Positions 1-8,894 are shown, counted from the first letter of the stretch. The stretch is 64,000 nucleotides of DNA from Haematospirillum jordaniae (GCF_001611975.1 NZ_CP014525.1:173501-237500), one strand, 5' to 3'. The notes: generated by a model from the sequence alone, not told the origin. Program-made: numbers and translations.

Positions 1-51
1 TACCGGCCTGCTCAAGAACACAGTTCTAAGGAAGCAGGCCGGAGCCGATGA

Positions 52-1068
52 TCAATAGGGATCTTCAAGCTTCTTGGCAAGTTCTTCAATATTCTCAGGC
101 GGCCAGTTCGGCACTTCCATGCCAAGGTGCAGGGACATGTGCGCAAGCAGGTGCTTGATCTCATTCAAGGACTTACGACCAAAGTTCGGCGTACGAAGCA
201 TCTCTGCCTCGGTCTTCTGAACCAGATCACCAATGTAACAAATATTGTCGTTCTTCAGGCAATTGAACGAACGAACACTCAACTCCAACTCGTCAACCTT
301 CCTCAGAAGATTGCGATTGAATGGCAGATCATCTTCTTTATACGCCTCGGAAGCAGCCTGCGGCTCGTCAAAATTGATGAAGAGAGCAAGCTGATCCTGA
401 AGAATACGGGCTGCCAAAGCAACAGCATCTTCCGGCGTCACAGCACCATTGGTCTCTACGTTCATGACCAACTTGTCATAGTCCGTCACCTGACCAACAC
501 GCGCATTCTCAACGCGATAGGACACACGACGAACCGGAGCAAAAATCGAATCAACCGGGATCAGGCCAATAGGTGAATCCTCGGAACGATTATTTGCAGC
601 CGGCACGTAACCCTTGCCGGTATCAACGGTCAACTCCATGTTAAAGGAGGCATTGGTATCAAGATGACAAATCACCAAATCGGGATTCAGCACCTCTACG
701 CCGTGACCAGTCTCAATATTTCCGGCTGTCACAACACACGGACCTGTTGCCTTAAGGGTCATGCGCTTGGAACCTTCACCCTGCATTCTCAAGGCAAGAG
801 CCTTGATATTCAGGATGATATCCGTGACATCTTCCCTGACACCGGGGACAGAGGAAAACTCGTGGAGGACGCCTTCAATCTGGATCGCGGTAACAGCCGC
901 ACCCTGGAGGGAAGACATCAAAACACGACGCAGGGCATTGCCCAAGGTCATGCCAAAGCCGCGCTCAAGCGGTTCTGCAACAACGGTTGCCGTGCACGCG
1001 GGATCGTCACCGGGCTCGACGTTGAGTTTTTGCGGTTTGATTAGTTCCTGCCAGTTTTTCTGGATCAC
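52..1068 (-). CDS. rpoA: DNA-directed RNA polymerase subunit alpha
   Basis: The 338-residue protein has the usual length. The N-terminal dimerisation domain (about 1-235), which nucleates assembly of beta and beta', is followed by a linker and the C-terminal domain (about 255-325) that contacts UP elements and activators; the helix-hairpin-helix stretch with NFGRKSLNEIK is visible. It starts at GTG, with GAGGG eight bases upstream. It is the last complete gene of the alpha operon here; rplQ would be expected just left of the window. A 178-nt gap with a hairpin separates it from rpsK. Confidence 0.98.
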   Translation of the reverse strand: MIQKNWQELIKPQKLNVEPGDDPACTATVVAEPLERGFGMTLGNALRRVLMSSLQGAAVTAIQIEGVLHEFSSVPGVREDVTDIILNIKALALRMQGEGSKRMTLKATGPCVVTAGNIETGHGVEVLNPDLVICHLDTNASFNMELTVDTGKGYVPAANNRSEDSPIGLIPVDSIFAPVRRVSYRVENARVGQVTDYDKLVMNVETNGAVTPEDAVALAARILQDQLALFINFDEPQAASEAYKEDDLPFNRNLLRKVDELELSVRSFNCLKNDNICYIGDLVQKTEAEMLRTPNFGRKSLNEIKHLLAHMSLHLGMEVPNWPPENIEELAKKLEDPY

Positions 1069-1199
1069 GGATGCACCCTCTTGCTAACGGGGCCAGGCCA
1101 AACCGTGCTGACAACAACCAACTTTGGATCAGTACAAGACTGAATCAAAAGAAGCCTCATCGCAACACGGCATTCGGTTCATCACACCAAAGCCGCCAT

Positions 1200-1219
1200 G
1201 CCCCGGAATAGTCCGGGGC
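1200..1219 (-). promoter_or_regulatory. Stem-loop in the rpsK-rpoA gap
   Basis: A perfect 8-bp stem (GCCCCGGA / TCCGGGGC) with a 4-base loop sits 27 nt after the rpsK stop. No T-run follows, so it is not a classic terminator. A role in RNA processing, partial attenuation or 3'-end protection is inference. Confidence 0.45.
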
Positions 1220-1246
1220 GGCGGTCACACAAAACGAATCTGATAA

Positions 1247-1639
1247 TCAGACCCTACGCCGCTTACGCGGACGACAGCCATTGTGCGGTATAGGGGTAAC
1301 ATCACGAATGGAGGTAACAGTAAACCCGGCTGAAACCAAGGCTCTCAGTGCGGACTCACGACCAGAGCCCGGCCCAGCAACCTCAACTTCCAAGGTCTTC
1401 ATACCATGATCAAGAGCCTTCCGACAGGCATCTTCAGCAGCCACCTGCGCGGCATACGGCGTGGATTTGCGGGAACCCTTGAAGCCCTGCATACCAGCAG
1501 AGGACCAAGAGATTGAATTCCCCTGCACGTCCGTTATGGTAATGATTGTGTTGTTGAAGGTCGCATTCACGTGGGCAATTCCGGACGTGATATTTTTGCG
1601 TTCGCGACGACGGGGACGCGCAGCAGCTGCCTTGGCCAT
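1247..1639 (-). CDS. rpsK: 30S ribosomal protein S11
   Basis: The 130-residue protein is full length. S11 lies on the platform of the small subunit next to S7 and S18. The conserved features GIAHVNATFNNTI near the N-terminus and the basic C-terminus PHNGCRPRKRRRV are present. It follows rpsM by 24 nt, as is usual in the alpha operon. Confidence 0.98.
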   Translation of the reverse strand: MAKAAAARPRRRERKNITSGIAHVNATFNNTIITITDVQGNSISWSSAGMQGFKGSRKSTPYAAQVAAEDACRKALDHGMKTLEVEVAGPGSGRESALRALVSAGFTVTSIRDVTPIPHNGCRPRKRRRV

Positions 1640-1663
1640 TGCCGTATCTTGCCTTCTCTCTAA

Positions 1664-2032
1664 TTACTTCTTCTTGCCGGCGATCGGCTTTGCCGGTCCC
1701 TTGCGGGTACGGGCATTGGTGTGGGTACGCTGGCCACGAACAGGAAGCCCCTTGCGATGGCGCAGACCGCGATAGCAGCCAAGGTCCATCAGGCGCTTGA
1801 TATTCATCGCAACTTCGCGACGCAGGTCACCTTCGACTTTATAGGTACTGTCAATCAGTTCACGCAGACGAAGAATATCTTCATCTGACATTTGATTGAC
1901 CCTGAGGGACGGCGCAAAGGACATCTTTTCACAGATATCTTTCGCATGCTTTGGACCAATACCATAAATATATGTCAGCGCGACTTCCACGCGCTTGTTG
2001 GTCGGAATGTTAACGCCAGCGATACGCGCCAA
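1664..2032 (-). CDS. rpsM: 30S ribosomal protein S13
   Basis: The 122-residue protein starts MARIAGVNIPTNKRVEVAL and ends in a lysine tail, as in the S13 family. It sits in the head of the 30S subunit, contacts the large subunit (bridges B1a/b) and touches the P-site tRNA. A 154-nt gap separates it from adk, where infA and rpmJ lie in some other bacteria; neither is present here. Confidence 0.98.
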   Translation of the reverse strand: MARIAGVNIPTNKRVEVALTYIYGIGPKHAKDICEKMSFAPSLRVNQMSDEDILRLRELIDSTYKVEGDLRREVAMNIKRLMDLGCYRGLRHRKGLPVRGQRTHTNARTRKGPAKPIAGKKK

Positions 2033-2186
2033 GGCCCGTACTCCTTAAATTTTCTAAACGACAAAGAATGCCGCCAATGTTTCTGTCCGCAGTCAGACTC
2101 GGAAGGAGCGCGATTATATTCACTGCTACCAGCAAGTCAACCATGCCTATGGCACACAAGGCCAGAAACCTGACGCACACCCCACC

Positions 2187-2843
2187 TTACGAACCAAGAA
2201 AAGCCTCCAGCTCGCTTGTAACAACATCAATGTCTCTTGCGCCATCAACAACATACAAGAGATTACGCGCCTTATAATAGGGGATCAAGGGTGCTGTTTG
2301 CGCATGATACGCAACCAAACGCTTGCGAACCGTGTCTTCATTATCGTCAGCACGACGGGAAAATTTGGTCCCCCCACACGAATCGCAAACACCTACGGCT
2401 TTGGGATTCTTGAAGGTATCATGATAGCCGGCCCCACACGCATCGCAGGTAAAACGCCCTACAATCCGCTCAACGAGAAGATCATCGGGCACCTGCAACT
2501 CGATAGCAGCATCCAGCACAACACCCTTCTTGGCTATCAGCACGTCAAGCGCCTCTGCTTGAGCAACATTGCGCGGAAAACCATCCAGAATAAAGCCCTG
2601 ACGAGCATCATCACAATCCAGTCGGTCATCTATCAGATTAATGACGATCTCATCTGAAACCAGATGACCGCTATCCATCACGGCCTTTGCCTTCAAGCCC
2701 GTTGCACTCTTTGCAGCTACAGCAGCGCGAAGCATTTCGCCTGTTGAAAGCTGGACAATGCCGTAGCGTTCACGAAGCCTCTGCGCCTGAGTTCCCTTGC
2801 CACCACCGGGAGGCCCCATAAGAATCAGTCTTTTTCCCGCCAT
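2187..2843 (-). CDS. adk: Adenylate kinase with Cys4 zinc-type LID
   Basis: Adenylate kinase interconverts ATP + AMP and 2 ADP in the cytosol. The protein has 218 residues with the P-loop GPPGGGKGT at 10-18. The long LID domain carries cysteines 133, 136, 153 and 156 in two CxxC pairs, the arrangement that binds structural zinc in many adenylate kinases; the E. coli enzyme lacks them. Its ATG overlaps the secY stop by one base (TGATG), which implies translational coupling. The secY-adk-rpsM order is typical of alphaproteobacteria. Confidence 0.98.
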   Translation of the reverse strand: MAGKRLILMGPPGGGKGTQAQRLRERYGIVQLSTGEMLRAAVAAKSATGLKAKAVMDSGHLVSDEIVINLIDDRLDCDDARQGFILDGFPRNVAQAEALDVLIAKKGVVLDAAIELQVPDDLLVERIVGRFTCDACGAGYHDTFKNPKAVGVCDSCGGTKFSRRADDNEDTVRKRLVAYHAQTAPLIPYYKARNLLYVVDGARDIDVVTSELEAFLGS

Positions 2844-4186
2844 CAGCCTCGCCGCCCTTTCAACTTCGACTTTCTGATAAGCCCTTCATATTGATGTGCC
2901 AACAGATGAGACTGGACCTGCGTAACGGTATCCATAGTCACACTGACAACAATCAGAAGGCTGGTCCCACCAAAGTAAAATGGAACAGCTAAACGTGTAA
3001 TCAGAATCTCGGGCAGAATGGAAATAAAGACAAGATAAAGAGCGCCAACGACCGTTAGACGGGTCAACACGTAATCCATATACTCTGCCGTATTCTTTCC
3101 CGGACGAATGCCCGGAATAAACCCACCGTGCTTCTTCAGATTATCTGCCGTTTCATGGGGATTAAAAACAACAGCTGTGTAGAAGAAAGCGAAGAACGCA
3201 ATCAGCGCAGCATATAGCAACATATAAACGGGTTGCCCATGACCAAGCCAACCGACCAGTCCCTGAAGCCAATCAGGTCCACTGCCCGCATAAAAACTGG
3301 CCACAGTTGTAGGCAGCAACAGTATTGAGCTAGCAAAAATGGGCGGTATCACACCTGCAGTATTAATCTTCAATGGCAGGTGCGTACTTTCACCACCATA
3401 CAAACGATTACCTACCTGACGCTTTGGATATTGTATCAGAATACGACGTTGCGCACGTTCCATAAACACAATAAAGGCAATAACGCCAACAGCCATCAAA
3501 AGAAGAACAAGGATCAACAACGGGTGCAATGCCCCAGTGCGGCCCAGCTCCAGAGTAGCAACAAGAGCCTGCGGTAGATTTGCTACAATACCAGCGAAGA
3601 TAATAAGCGAGATACCATTACCAACACCTCTTGCCGTTATCTGCTCTCCCAGCCACATGAGAAACATCGTCCCACCAACAAGGGTCACGACGGTTGTGAA
3701 GCGAAAGAAAAGACCAGGATCAACAACAACAGCGCCACTGCTACCAGTCATGGCCTCAAGACCAGCCGCGATTGCCCAAGCTTGGAACGCTGCAATCACA
3801 ACAGTAAGGTAACGAGTGTATTGATTAATTTTCTTACGACCAGCCTCACCCTCTTTCTTCAGAGCAATCATTGACGGCGCCATTGTCGTCAGAAGCTGAA
3901 GAATAATAGAGGCCGAAATATAAGGCATAATATTAAGAGCAAACAGAGTCATACGGCTGAGGGCACCGCCAGCCAGCATGTCAAACATCCCAAGGATGCC
4001 ACCCTGATTACGGGAAAAAACGTCTGCCAATGCGTGTGGGTCAATGCCAGGCAAAGGAATATACGTGCCGAGACGATACACAATCAGCGCACCCAAGGTG
4101 AACCAAATGCGCTTTTTCAGCTCCGTAGCCTGGGCGAAAACGCCCCAGTTCATATTGGCAGCAAGTTGCTCGGCAGCAGAAGCCAT
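2843..4186 (-). CDS. secY: Preprotein translocase subunit SecY
   Basis: A 447-residue inner-membrane protein with about ten hydrophobic segments that forms the protein-conducting channel with SecE and SecG. The plug and pore region (MPYISASIILQLL), the cytoplasmic loop (ERAQRRILIQYPKRQ) and the C-terminal loop (FIPGIRPGKNTAEYM) are conserved. It is the last gene of the spc block before adk. The 136-nt gap from rplO holds a nested stem-loop. Confidence 0.98.
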   Translation of the reverse strand: MASAAEQLAANMNWGVFAQATELKKRIWFTLGALIVYRLGTYIPLPGIDPHALADVFSRNQGGILGMFDMLAGGALSRMTLFALNIMPYISASIILQLLTTMAPSMIALKKEGEAGRKKINQYTRYLTVVIAAFQAWAIAAGLEAMTGSSGAVVVDPGLFFRFTTVVTLVGGTMFLMWLGEQITARGVGNGISLIIFAGIVANLPQALVATLELGRTGALHPLLILVLLLMAVGVIAFIVFMERAQRRILIQYPKRQVGNRLYGGESTHLPLKINTAGVIPPIFASSILLLPTTVASFYAGSGPDWLQGLVGWLGHGQPVYMLLYAALIAFFAFFYTAVVFNPHETADNLKKHGGFIPGIRPGKNTAEYMDYVLTRLTVVGALYLVFISILPEILITRLAVPFYFGGTSLLIVVSVTMDTVTQVQSHLLAHQYEGLIRKSKLKGRRG

Positions 4187-4216
4187 GCGACGCTCCAGGT
4201 ATCAAAAATGTACAAC

Positions 4217-4268
4217 GGGGAGCAGTCTGACACTGGTGCTACCAAAGCACCATCTGCCGACGCTCCCC
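4217..4268 (-). promoter_or_regulatory. Nested stem-loop between rplO and secY
   Basis: Outer arms GGGGAGC (4217-4223) and GCTCCCC (4262-4268) enclose a perfect inner hairpin TGGTGCT / AGCACCA (4234-4240, 4246-4252) with a 5-base loop. No T-run follows. The shape suits an RNA regulatory or processing element that could set the level of secY relative to the ribosomal genes; function is inference. Confidence 0.45.
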
Positions 4269-4322
4269 GCAAGAGCAGACGATAACCTAGCACAAGGCCA
4301 ACGTCTTATCTTGATCGTGCGA

Positions 4323-4808
4323 TCAGGTCGTCTCGCCTTCGATAACAGGGGCAGCCAACATCACAACCTTGCCACCCAGTTTTTCTACTGCGTCGACAGC
4401 AGAACGGGAAGCACCTGCAACTTCGATGGTTACCTTCGCACTGAAATCACCATGCCCCAGAAGACGAATGCCATCGCGAATACGACGCACAACACCTGCA
4501 GAGACCAGCTTCTCGGCTGTAATAACAGCAGATATATCCAGCTTGCCTGCATCAATTGCTGTCTGGAGACGTCCGAGATTCACTGCAACATAGTCTTTAC
4601 GGAATATATTGGTGAAGCCACGCTTGGGAAGACGACGATAGATAGGCATTTGCCCACCCTCGAAGCCATTGATTGAAACACCTGTACGGGATTTCTGCCC
4701 CTTGACGCCACGGCCACCGGTTTTTCCCTTACCAGAGCCTATACCACGACCAACGCGCATCCGTTTCTTGGTTGCACCTTCGTTATCGCGTAATTGATTT
4801 AACTTCAT
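4323..4808 (-). CDS. rplO: 50S ribosomal protein L15
   Basis: The 161-residue protein has the glycine/arginine-rich N-terminal extension (MKLNQLRDNEGATKKRMRVG) that threads into 23S rRNA, and the usual C-terminal globular domain. It is a late-assembly large-subunit protein. It follows rpmD by 72 nt. Confidence 0.98.
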   Translation of the reverse strand: MKLNQLRDNEGATKKRMRVGRGIGSGKGKTGGRGVKGQKSRTGVSINGFEGGQMPIYRRLPKRGFTNIFRKDYVAVNLGRLQTAIDAGKLDISAVITAEKLVSAGVVRRIRDGIRLLGHGDFSAKVTIEVAGASRSAVDAVEKLGGKVVMLAAPVIEGETT

Positions 4809-4880
4809 ATTGAAGGATCCTGTCTTACTAACCCCGGAAACAAGCGAAGACCAAATGCCCCTCGCCTCTTCCGAGTCGGC

Positions 4881-5072
4881 TTACGCCTCTACGACCTTCA
4901 CGAGATGAGCCACCTTGGCAATCATCCCACGCACCGACGGTGTATCTTCCAATACCCGGGTGCGATTGATCTTGTTCAGACCAAGCCCAACCAGAGTTGC
5001 TCTCTGGTCGGCCTTGCGGCCAATCGGGCTTCCTGTCTGCATAACTGTCAGCGTTTTTTTCTGGGCCATCAT
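4881..5072 (-). CDS. rpmD: 50S ribosomal protein L30
   Basis: A 63-residue protein containing the L30 signature GSPIGRKADQRATLVGLGL and the following DTPSVRGMIAKVAHLV. Two ATG codons are adjacent at the start; AGGAGA lies just upstream. It sits nine bases after rpsE in the spc operon. Confidence 0.97.
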   Translation of the reverse strand: MMAQKKTLTVMQTGSPIGRKADQRATLVGLGLNKINRTRVLEDTPSVRGMIAKVAHLVKVVEA

Positions 5073-5081
5073 TCCGTCTCC

Positions 5082-5696
5082 TTATTCAGCAGAGGCGGCG
5101 TCTGCCTCAGCAGCACCCGTCATTTCACGACGACTGACGATTTCGCCAACTTTCTTATTACGCTTTGCAGCAACCATCCGCGGGCTCTCAAGATTTGCTA
5201 ATGCAGCAAACGTAGCCCTGATCATGTTGTAAGGGTTGGTAGAACCAACACACTTGGCAACAATATCTTGGACACCCATAGTCTCAAACACTGCACGCAT
5301 CGGACCGCCGGCAATGATGCCGGTACCCGCAGGAGCAGATCTCAAAACAACATGGCCGGCACCAAAGTGACCGGAAATATCATGGTGCAAAGTGCGCCCT
5401 TCACGCAAGGGAACGCGAACCAAGCCGCGCTTCGCTCTTTCACTGGCCTTGCGAATAGCCTCAGGAACCTCACGGGCCTTGCCCGTGCCAAACCCGACAC
5501 GGCCTTTGCTGTCACCAACAACAACGACCGCAGCAAAGCCAAAACGACGGCCACCTTTGACCACTTTGGCAACACGATTAATAGATACAAGCTTGTCGGT
5601 GAACTCATCCTCGCGCTCACGCTCCGGAGCACGATCGCGATCACGACGATCACGACGCTCCTGAGAGGAGCGTTCAGCAGTGGGGGTACGTGCCAT
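5082..5696 (-). CDS. rpsE: 30S ribosomal protein S5
   Basis: A 204-residue protein. After a charged, arginine-rich N-terminal tail (1-30) come the S5 N-terminal domain with VSINRVAKVVKGGRRFGF and the S5 fold with the GTGIIAGGPMRAV segment. S5 helps decoding accuracy and mRNA unwinding at the entry channel. It lies 12 nt after rplR. Confidence 0.98.
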   Translation of the reverse strand: MARTPTAERSSQERRDRRDRDRAPEREREDEFTDKLVSINRVAKVVKGGRRFGFAAVVVVGDSKGRVGFGTGKAREVPEAIRKASERAKRGLVRVPLREGRTLHHDISGHFGAGHVVLRSAPAGTGIIAGGPMRAVFETMGVQDIVAKCVGSTNPYNMIRATFAALANLESPRMVAAKRNKKVGEIVSRREMTGAAEADAASAE

Positions 5697-5708
5697 CTCG
5701 ACTATCCT

Positions 5709-6071
5709 TTAGAACGAAAGTCCGCCTTCACGCGCCGCATCCGCCAGAGCTTTCACCCGGCCGTGGAACACATAGCCCCCACGATCGAACACGACATCTT
5801 TAACGCCGGCTTCAAGAGCCCGCTCGGCCACCAGTTTGCCCACAGCAGCGGCAGCTACTGTATCGGCACCGGTTTTCAAATGCTCACGCAATCCTTTGTC
5901 CAAGGTCGAGGCAGCAACAAGGGTACATCCCTTGGCATCGTCAATAACTTGAGCATAGATATGCTTGGATGAGCGGAAAACCGAAAGGCGCAAACGCCCG
6001 GCGGCCTTCTTCCTGAGCTGATACCGCACGCGATCGCGGCGGCGCTCGAAAAGAGACAAATTTTTCGCCAT
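5709..6071 (-). CDS. rplR: 50S ribosomal protein L18
   Basis: A 120-residue protein that binds 5S rRNA with L5 and L25 and attaches it to the central protuberance. Family features: basic N-terminus with RLSVFRSSKHIYAQVIDD and C-terminal FDRGGYVFHGRVKALADAAREGGL. It is closely spaced between rplF and rpsE. Confidence 0.98.
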   Translation of the reverse strand: MAKNLSLFERRRDRVRYQLRKKAAGRLRLSVFRSSKHIYAQVIDDAKGCTLVAASTLDKGLREHLKTGADTVAAAAVGKLVAERALEAGVKDVVFDRGGYVFHGRVKALADAAREGGLSF

Positions 6072-6083
6072 TTCCGTTCGCCT

Positions 6084-6620
6084 TTACTTCTTCTTGCCTT
6101 CCTTACGCAGAATCTGCTCGCCAACATACTTGACGCCCTTACCCTTATAGGGCTCTGGCGGACGGTATGCGCGAATCTCAGCAGCGACCTGGCCAACAAC
6201 TTGTTTGTCCATACCACTGATCTCGATCTGTGTCGGCTGCGGAGCCTTAATTACGACATTATCCGGGATCGGGAAGATCACATCATGCGAGAAACCAAGG
6301 GCAAGCTGAAGATTCTTACCCTGCACCGCAACCTTGTAACCAACACCTACCACTTCCAGATTCTTCCGGAAGCCCTCTGAGACACCCTTCACCAAGTTGG
6401 CAATACGGGCGCGGGTTGTTCCCCACATCATACGGGAATTCTTGGAATCACCGACAGGAGACACAACAACCTTGCCATCCTGCAGCTTTGCATCAACCAA
6501 GTCGGGCGAGAGAGTGAAACTCAACTCACCAAGCTTCCCTTTAGCTGATACAATGCCATTAGCAATGGTCACAGAAACACCCTGAGGAACTTCAACCGGA
6601 TACTTTCCTACGCGAGACAT
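6084..6620 (-). CDS. rplF: 50S ribosomal protein L6
   Basis: Two tandem L6 domains; the C-terminal signature GQVAAEIRAYRPPEPYKGKG is intact. The open frame extends 22 codons further upstream into rpsH, but the start at 6620 (MSRVGKYPVEVP) matches the family N-terminus and has GAGGAGGG about seven bases upstream. This gives 178 residues, the normal length. L6 sits near the factor-binding site of the 50S subunit. Confidence 0.97.
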   Translation of the reverse strand: MSRVGKYPVEVPQGVSVTIANGIVSAKGKLGELSFTLSPDLVDAKLQDGKVVVSPVGDSKNSRMMWGTTRARIANLVKGVSEGFRKNLEVVGVGYKVAVQGKNLQLALGFSHDVIFPIPDNVVIKAPQPTQIEISGMDKQVVGQVAAEIRAYRPPEPYKGKGVKYVGEQILRKEGKKK

Positions 6621-6633
6621 CCAGGCACCCTCC

Positions 6634-7032
6634 TCAGAATACGCGACACAGGACTTCGCCGCCAACATTGGCAAGGCGGGCCTCATGGTCGCTCATCAAC
6701 CCACGCGGGGTTGAGAGAATAGAGATACCGAGACCGTTATAGACCTTAGGAAGATCCTTGATCTTGGAGTAACGGCGCCGACCGGGCGTCGAAACACGGC
6801 TTATTTCCTGAATGACAGGCTTTCCTTCGTGATACTTGAGCTCAACACGAAGCTCCTCAACACCAGGACGAACAACGTAGCGTTCATAACCGCGAATATA
6901 ACCTTCGCGCACCAGAACCTCCAGAACCCCGGCACGCAAGCCGGAGGCGGGGGAAATAACGCTGGATTTCCCTGCACGTTGACCGTTACGGATACGGGTG
7001 ATCATATCACCCACGGGATCAGTCATTGACAT
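6634..7032 (-). CDS. rpsH: 30S ribosomal protein S8
   Basis: A 132-residue protein beginning MSMTDPVGDMITRIRNGQ, with the C-terminal S8 signature STPRGLMSDHEARLANVGG. It binds helix 21 of 16S rRNA early in assembly and in enterobacteria represses the spc operon. AAGGAGG precedes the start by seven bases. Confidence 0.98.
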   Translation of the reverse strand: MSMTDPVGDMITRIRNGQRAGKSSVISPASGLRAGVLEVLVREGYIRGYERYVVRPGVEELRVELKYHEGKPVIQEISRVSTPGRRRYSKIKDLPKVYNGLGISILSTPRGLMSDHEARLANVGGEVLCRVF

Positions 7033-7044
7033 GGTCTGTCCTCC

Positions 7045-7350
7045 TTACCAGCTTGACTTGACCATGCCAGGGATCTGACCCTGGGACGCCAGGTCGCGCA
7101 AAATAACACGACCCATTCGGAATTTACGGTAAACACCACGCGGGCGTCCCGTAACCTCACAACGATTACGGTAACGTATCGAAGACGAGTTGCGGGGCAA
7201 AGAACTGAGCTTCAGAACAGCAGCCATGCGCTCCTCGGGGGAAGTATCTTTGCCTGAGATCAGAGCTTTCAACGCGGCACGACGGTCAGCATACTGCTTC
7301 ACCATGCGCGCACGTTTTTTATTTTTCTCAACAGAGCTAACTTTCGCCAT
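7045..7350 (-). CDS. rpsN: 30S ribosomal protein S14
   Basis: The 101-residue, zinc-free long form of S14, typical of Proteobacteria. The signature RCEVTGRPRGVYRKFRMGR is followed by the conserved C-terminus GQIPGMVKSSW. It belongs to the head of the small subunit and sits 18 nt after rplE. Confidence 0.98.
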   Translation of the reverse strand: MAKVSSVEKNKKRARMVKQYADRRAALKALISGKDTSPEERMAAVLKLSSLPRNSSSIRYRNRCEVTGRPRGVYRKFRMGRVILRDLASQGQIPGMVKSSW

Positions 7351-7368
7351 AAAACCTACTCCCCGCCC

Positions 7369-7914
7369 TTACGCCTTGACGAACGGAACCTGGAACTGCT
7401 CAAGCAGAACCCGGGCCTCGTCATCAGTTTTGGCGGTCGTGCAGATGGTGATATCCATACCACGCACCTTGTCGACCTGATCGTAGCTGATCTCAGGGAA
7501 AATAATCTGCTCCTTCAAGCCCATATTATAATTCCCACGACCATCAAAGGCTTTCCCGTTCAAACCGCGGAAATCGCGAACACGAGGAAGGGCAATCGTA
7601 ATAAGACGATCAAGAAACTCATACATCCGATCAGAACGCAAGGTGACCTTGCAGCCAATCACCATACCTTCGCGAAGCTTAAAGCCTGCAATCGACTTTT
7701 TCGAACGCGTAGGAACTGGTTTCTGGCCAGAAATAGCGGTCAAATCGGAAATTGCACCTTCAATTTTTTTCCGATCTTGGGAGGCTTCACCAACCCCCAT
7801 ATTAATGACCACCTTGGTCAACTTGGGAATCTCCATGGGATTGGCGTAACCAAACCTATCCTGAAGAGCCTTACGAATAACCGTGTCATACTGCTCACGA
7901 AGACGCGCAGCCAT
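7369..7914 (-). CDS. rplE: 50S ribosomal protein L5
   Basis: L5 links 5S rRNA to the large subunit and contacts the P-site tRNA. Signatures: EIPKLTKVVINMGVGEA and LREGMVIGCKVTLR. The frame opens at 7929 and has ATGs at 7920 and 7914; the AGGAG motif is 7 bases before the 7914 ATG (MAARLREQYD) but overlaps closely with the 7920 one, so I chose 7914 (181 residues). Confidence 0.96.
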   Translation of the reverse strand: MAARLREQYDTVIRKALQDRFGYANPMEIPKLTKVVINMGVGEASQDRKKIEGAISDLTAISGQKPVPTRSKKSIAGFKLREGMVIGCKVTLRSDRMYEFLDRLITIALPRVRDFRGLNGKAFDGRGNYNMGLKEQIIFPEISYDQVDKVRGMDITICTTAKTDDEARVLLEQFQVPFVKA

Positions 7915-7925
7915 AGACATTCTCC

Positions 7926-8240
7926 TCAATTCGCTATGACTTCGCCGGACCGCTTTGAAAAGCGAACCTTCGAGCCATCATCGAGGACACGAAAACCAAC
8001 TCGCGTCGCTTTTCCGTCCTTGGGATCAACATGAGCCACGTTGGAAACGTGAATAGAGGCTTCTTTCTCGAGAATACCCCCTTGGCTCGTCTGCGTCGGA
8101 CGCAAGTGACGTTTCACTACGTTAACGCCCTTGACCACAACGCGACCCTCGGAAGGAATAGCACGAATCACCTCACCCTTCTTGCCAGCATCTTTGCCTG
8201 CAAGAACGATAACTGTGTCACCCTTGCGGATCTTCTGCAT
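7926..8240 (-). CDS. rplX: 50S ribosomal protein L24
   Basis: A 104-residue KOW-domain protein starting MQKIRKGDTVIVLAGKDAGK; the KOW motif runs through this segment. L24 initiates large-subunit assembly at the 5' end of 23S rRNA. Two bases separate it from rplN. Confidence 0.98.
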   Translation of the reverse strand: MQKIRKGDTVIVLAGKDAGKKGEVIRAIPSEGRVVVKGVNVVKRHLRPTQTSQGGILEKEASIHVSNVAHVDPKDGKATRVGFRVLDDGSKVRFSKRSGEVIAN

Positions 8241-8242
8241 AA

Positions 8243-8611
8243 TTACAGCACCTCCGGGGCAAGCGATATGATTTTCATGTACTTCTTGGCACGCAGCTCG
8301 CGAACAACGGGACCAAAAATACGAGTCCCCACTGGCTCACCCTGCTTATTAATAAGCACAGCAGCATTACGATCAAAGCGGATCATGGTTCCGTCCGCAC
8401 GGCGAACGGGGGCGGCAACGCGCACCACAACGGCAAGCTCCACAGAGCCCTTCTTGACGCGACCCCGGGGTATTGCTCCTGTTACAGAGACCCGGATCAC
8501 ATCGCCGACACTGGCAGCTTTACGCTTGGAACCGCCCAGAACCTTGATGCACCGCACCCGACGCGCGCCGCTATTATCAGCGACATCCAGGCTGGTCTGC
8601 ATCTGAATCAT
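8243..8611 (-). CDS. rplN: 50S ribosomal protein L14
   Basis: A 122-residue protein starting MIQMQTSLDVADNSGARRV, with the family signature NSGARRVRCIKVLGG. It forms intersubunit bridges B5/B8 and binds the silencing factor RsfS in other bacteria. It lies in the usual order rpsQ-rplN-rplX. Confidence 0.98.
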   Translation of the reverse strand: MIQMQTSLDVADNSGARRVRCIKVLGGSKRKAASVGDVIRVSVTGAIPRGRVKKGSVELAVVVRVAAPVRRADGTMIRFDRNAAVLINKQGEPVGTRIFGPVVRELRAKKYMKIISLAPEVL

Positions 8612-8654
8612 GGTTTAAATCCTTAAAAGTCAAATTAAACCGGAACCCATGACC

Positions 8655-8894
8655 TTAGTCGGCAGAGTCCGCAAAAAGCTCCCAGCATTTACGCTTGGAG
8701 ACAGGACGACATTCGCGAATACGAACGACATCGCCAACCTTTGCGCGATTGGCCTCATCATGAGCGGCATACTTCTTGGACCGCTTGATGAACTTTTTAT
8801 ACAGCGTGTGCATGAAGCGACGCTCGACTTTAACCACAATGGTCTTATCCATAGCATCACTCACCACCACGCCCTGTAGGATACGCTTGGGCAT
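8655..8894 (-). CDS. rpsQ: 30S ribosomal protein S17
   Basis: A 79-residue OB-fold protein with the signature GDVVRIRECRPVSKRKCW near the C-terminus. It is a primary 16S rRNA binder at the 5' domain. Forty bases separate it from rpmC. Confidence 0.97.
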   Translation of the reverse strand: MPKRILQGVVVSDAMDKTIVVKVERRFMHTLYKKFIKRSKKYAAHDEANRAKVGDVVRIRECRPVSKRKCWELFADSAD

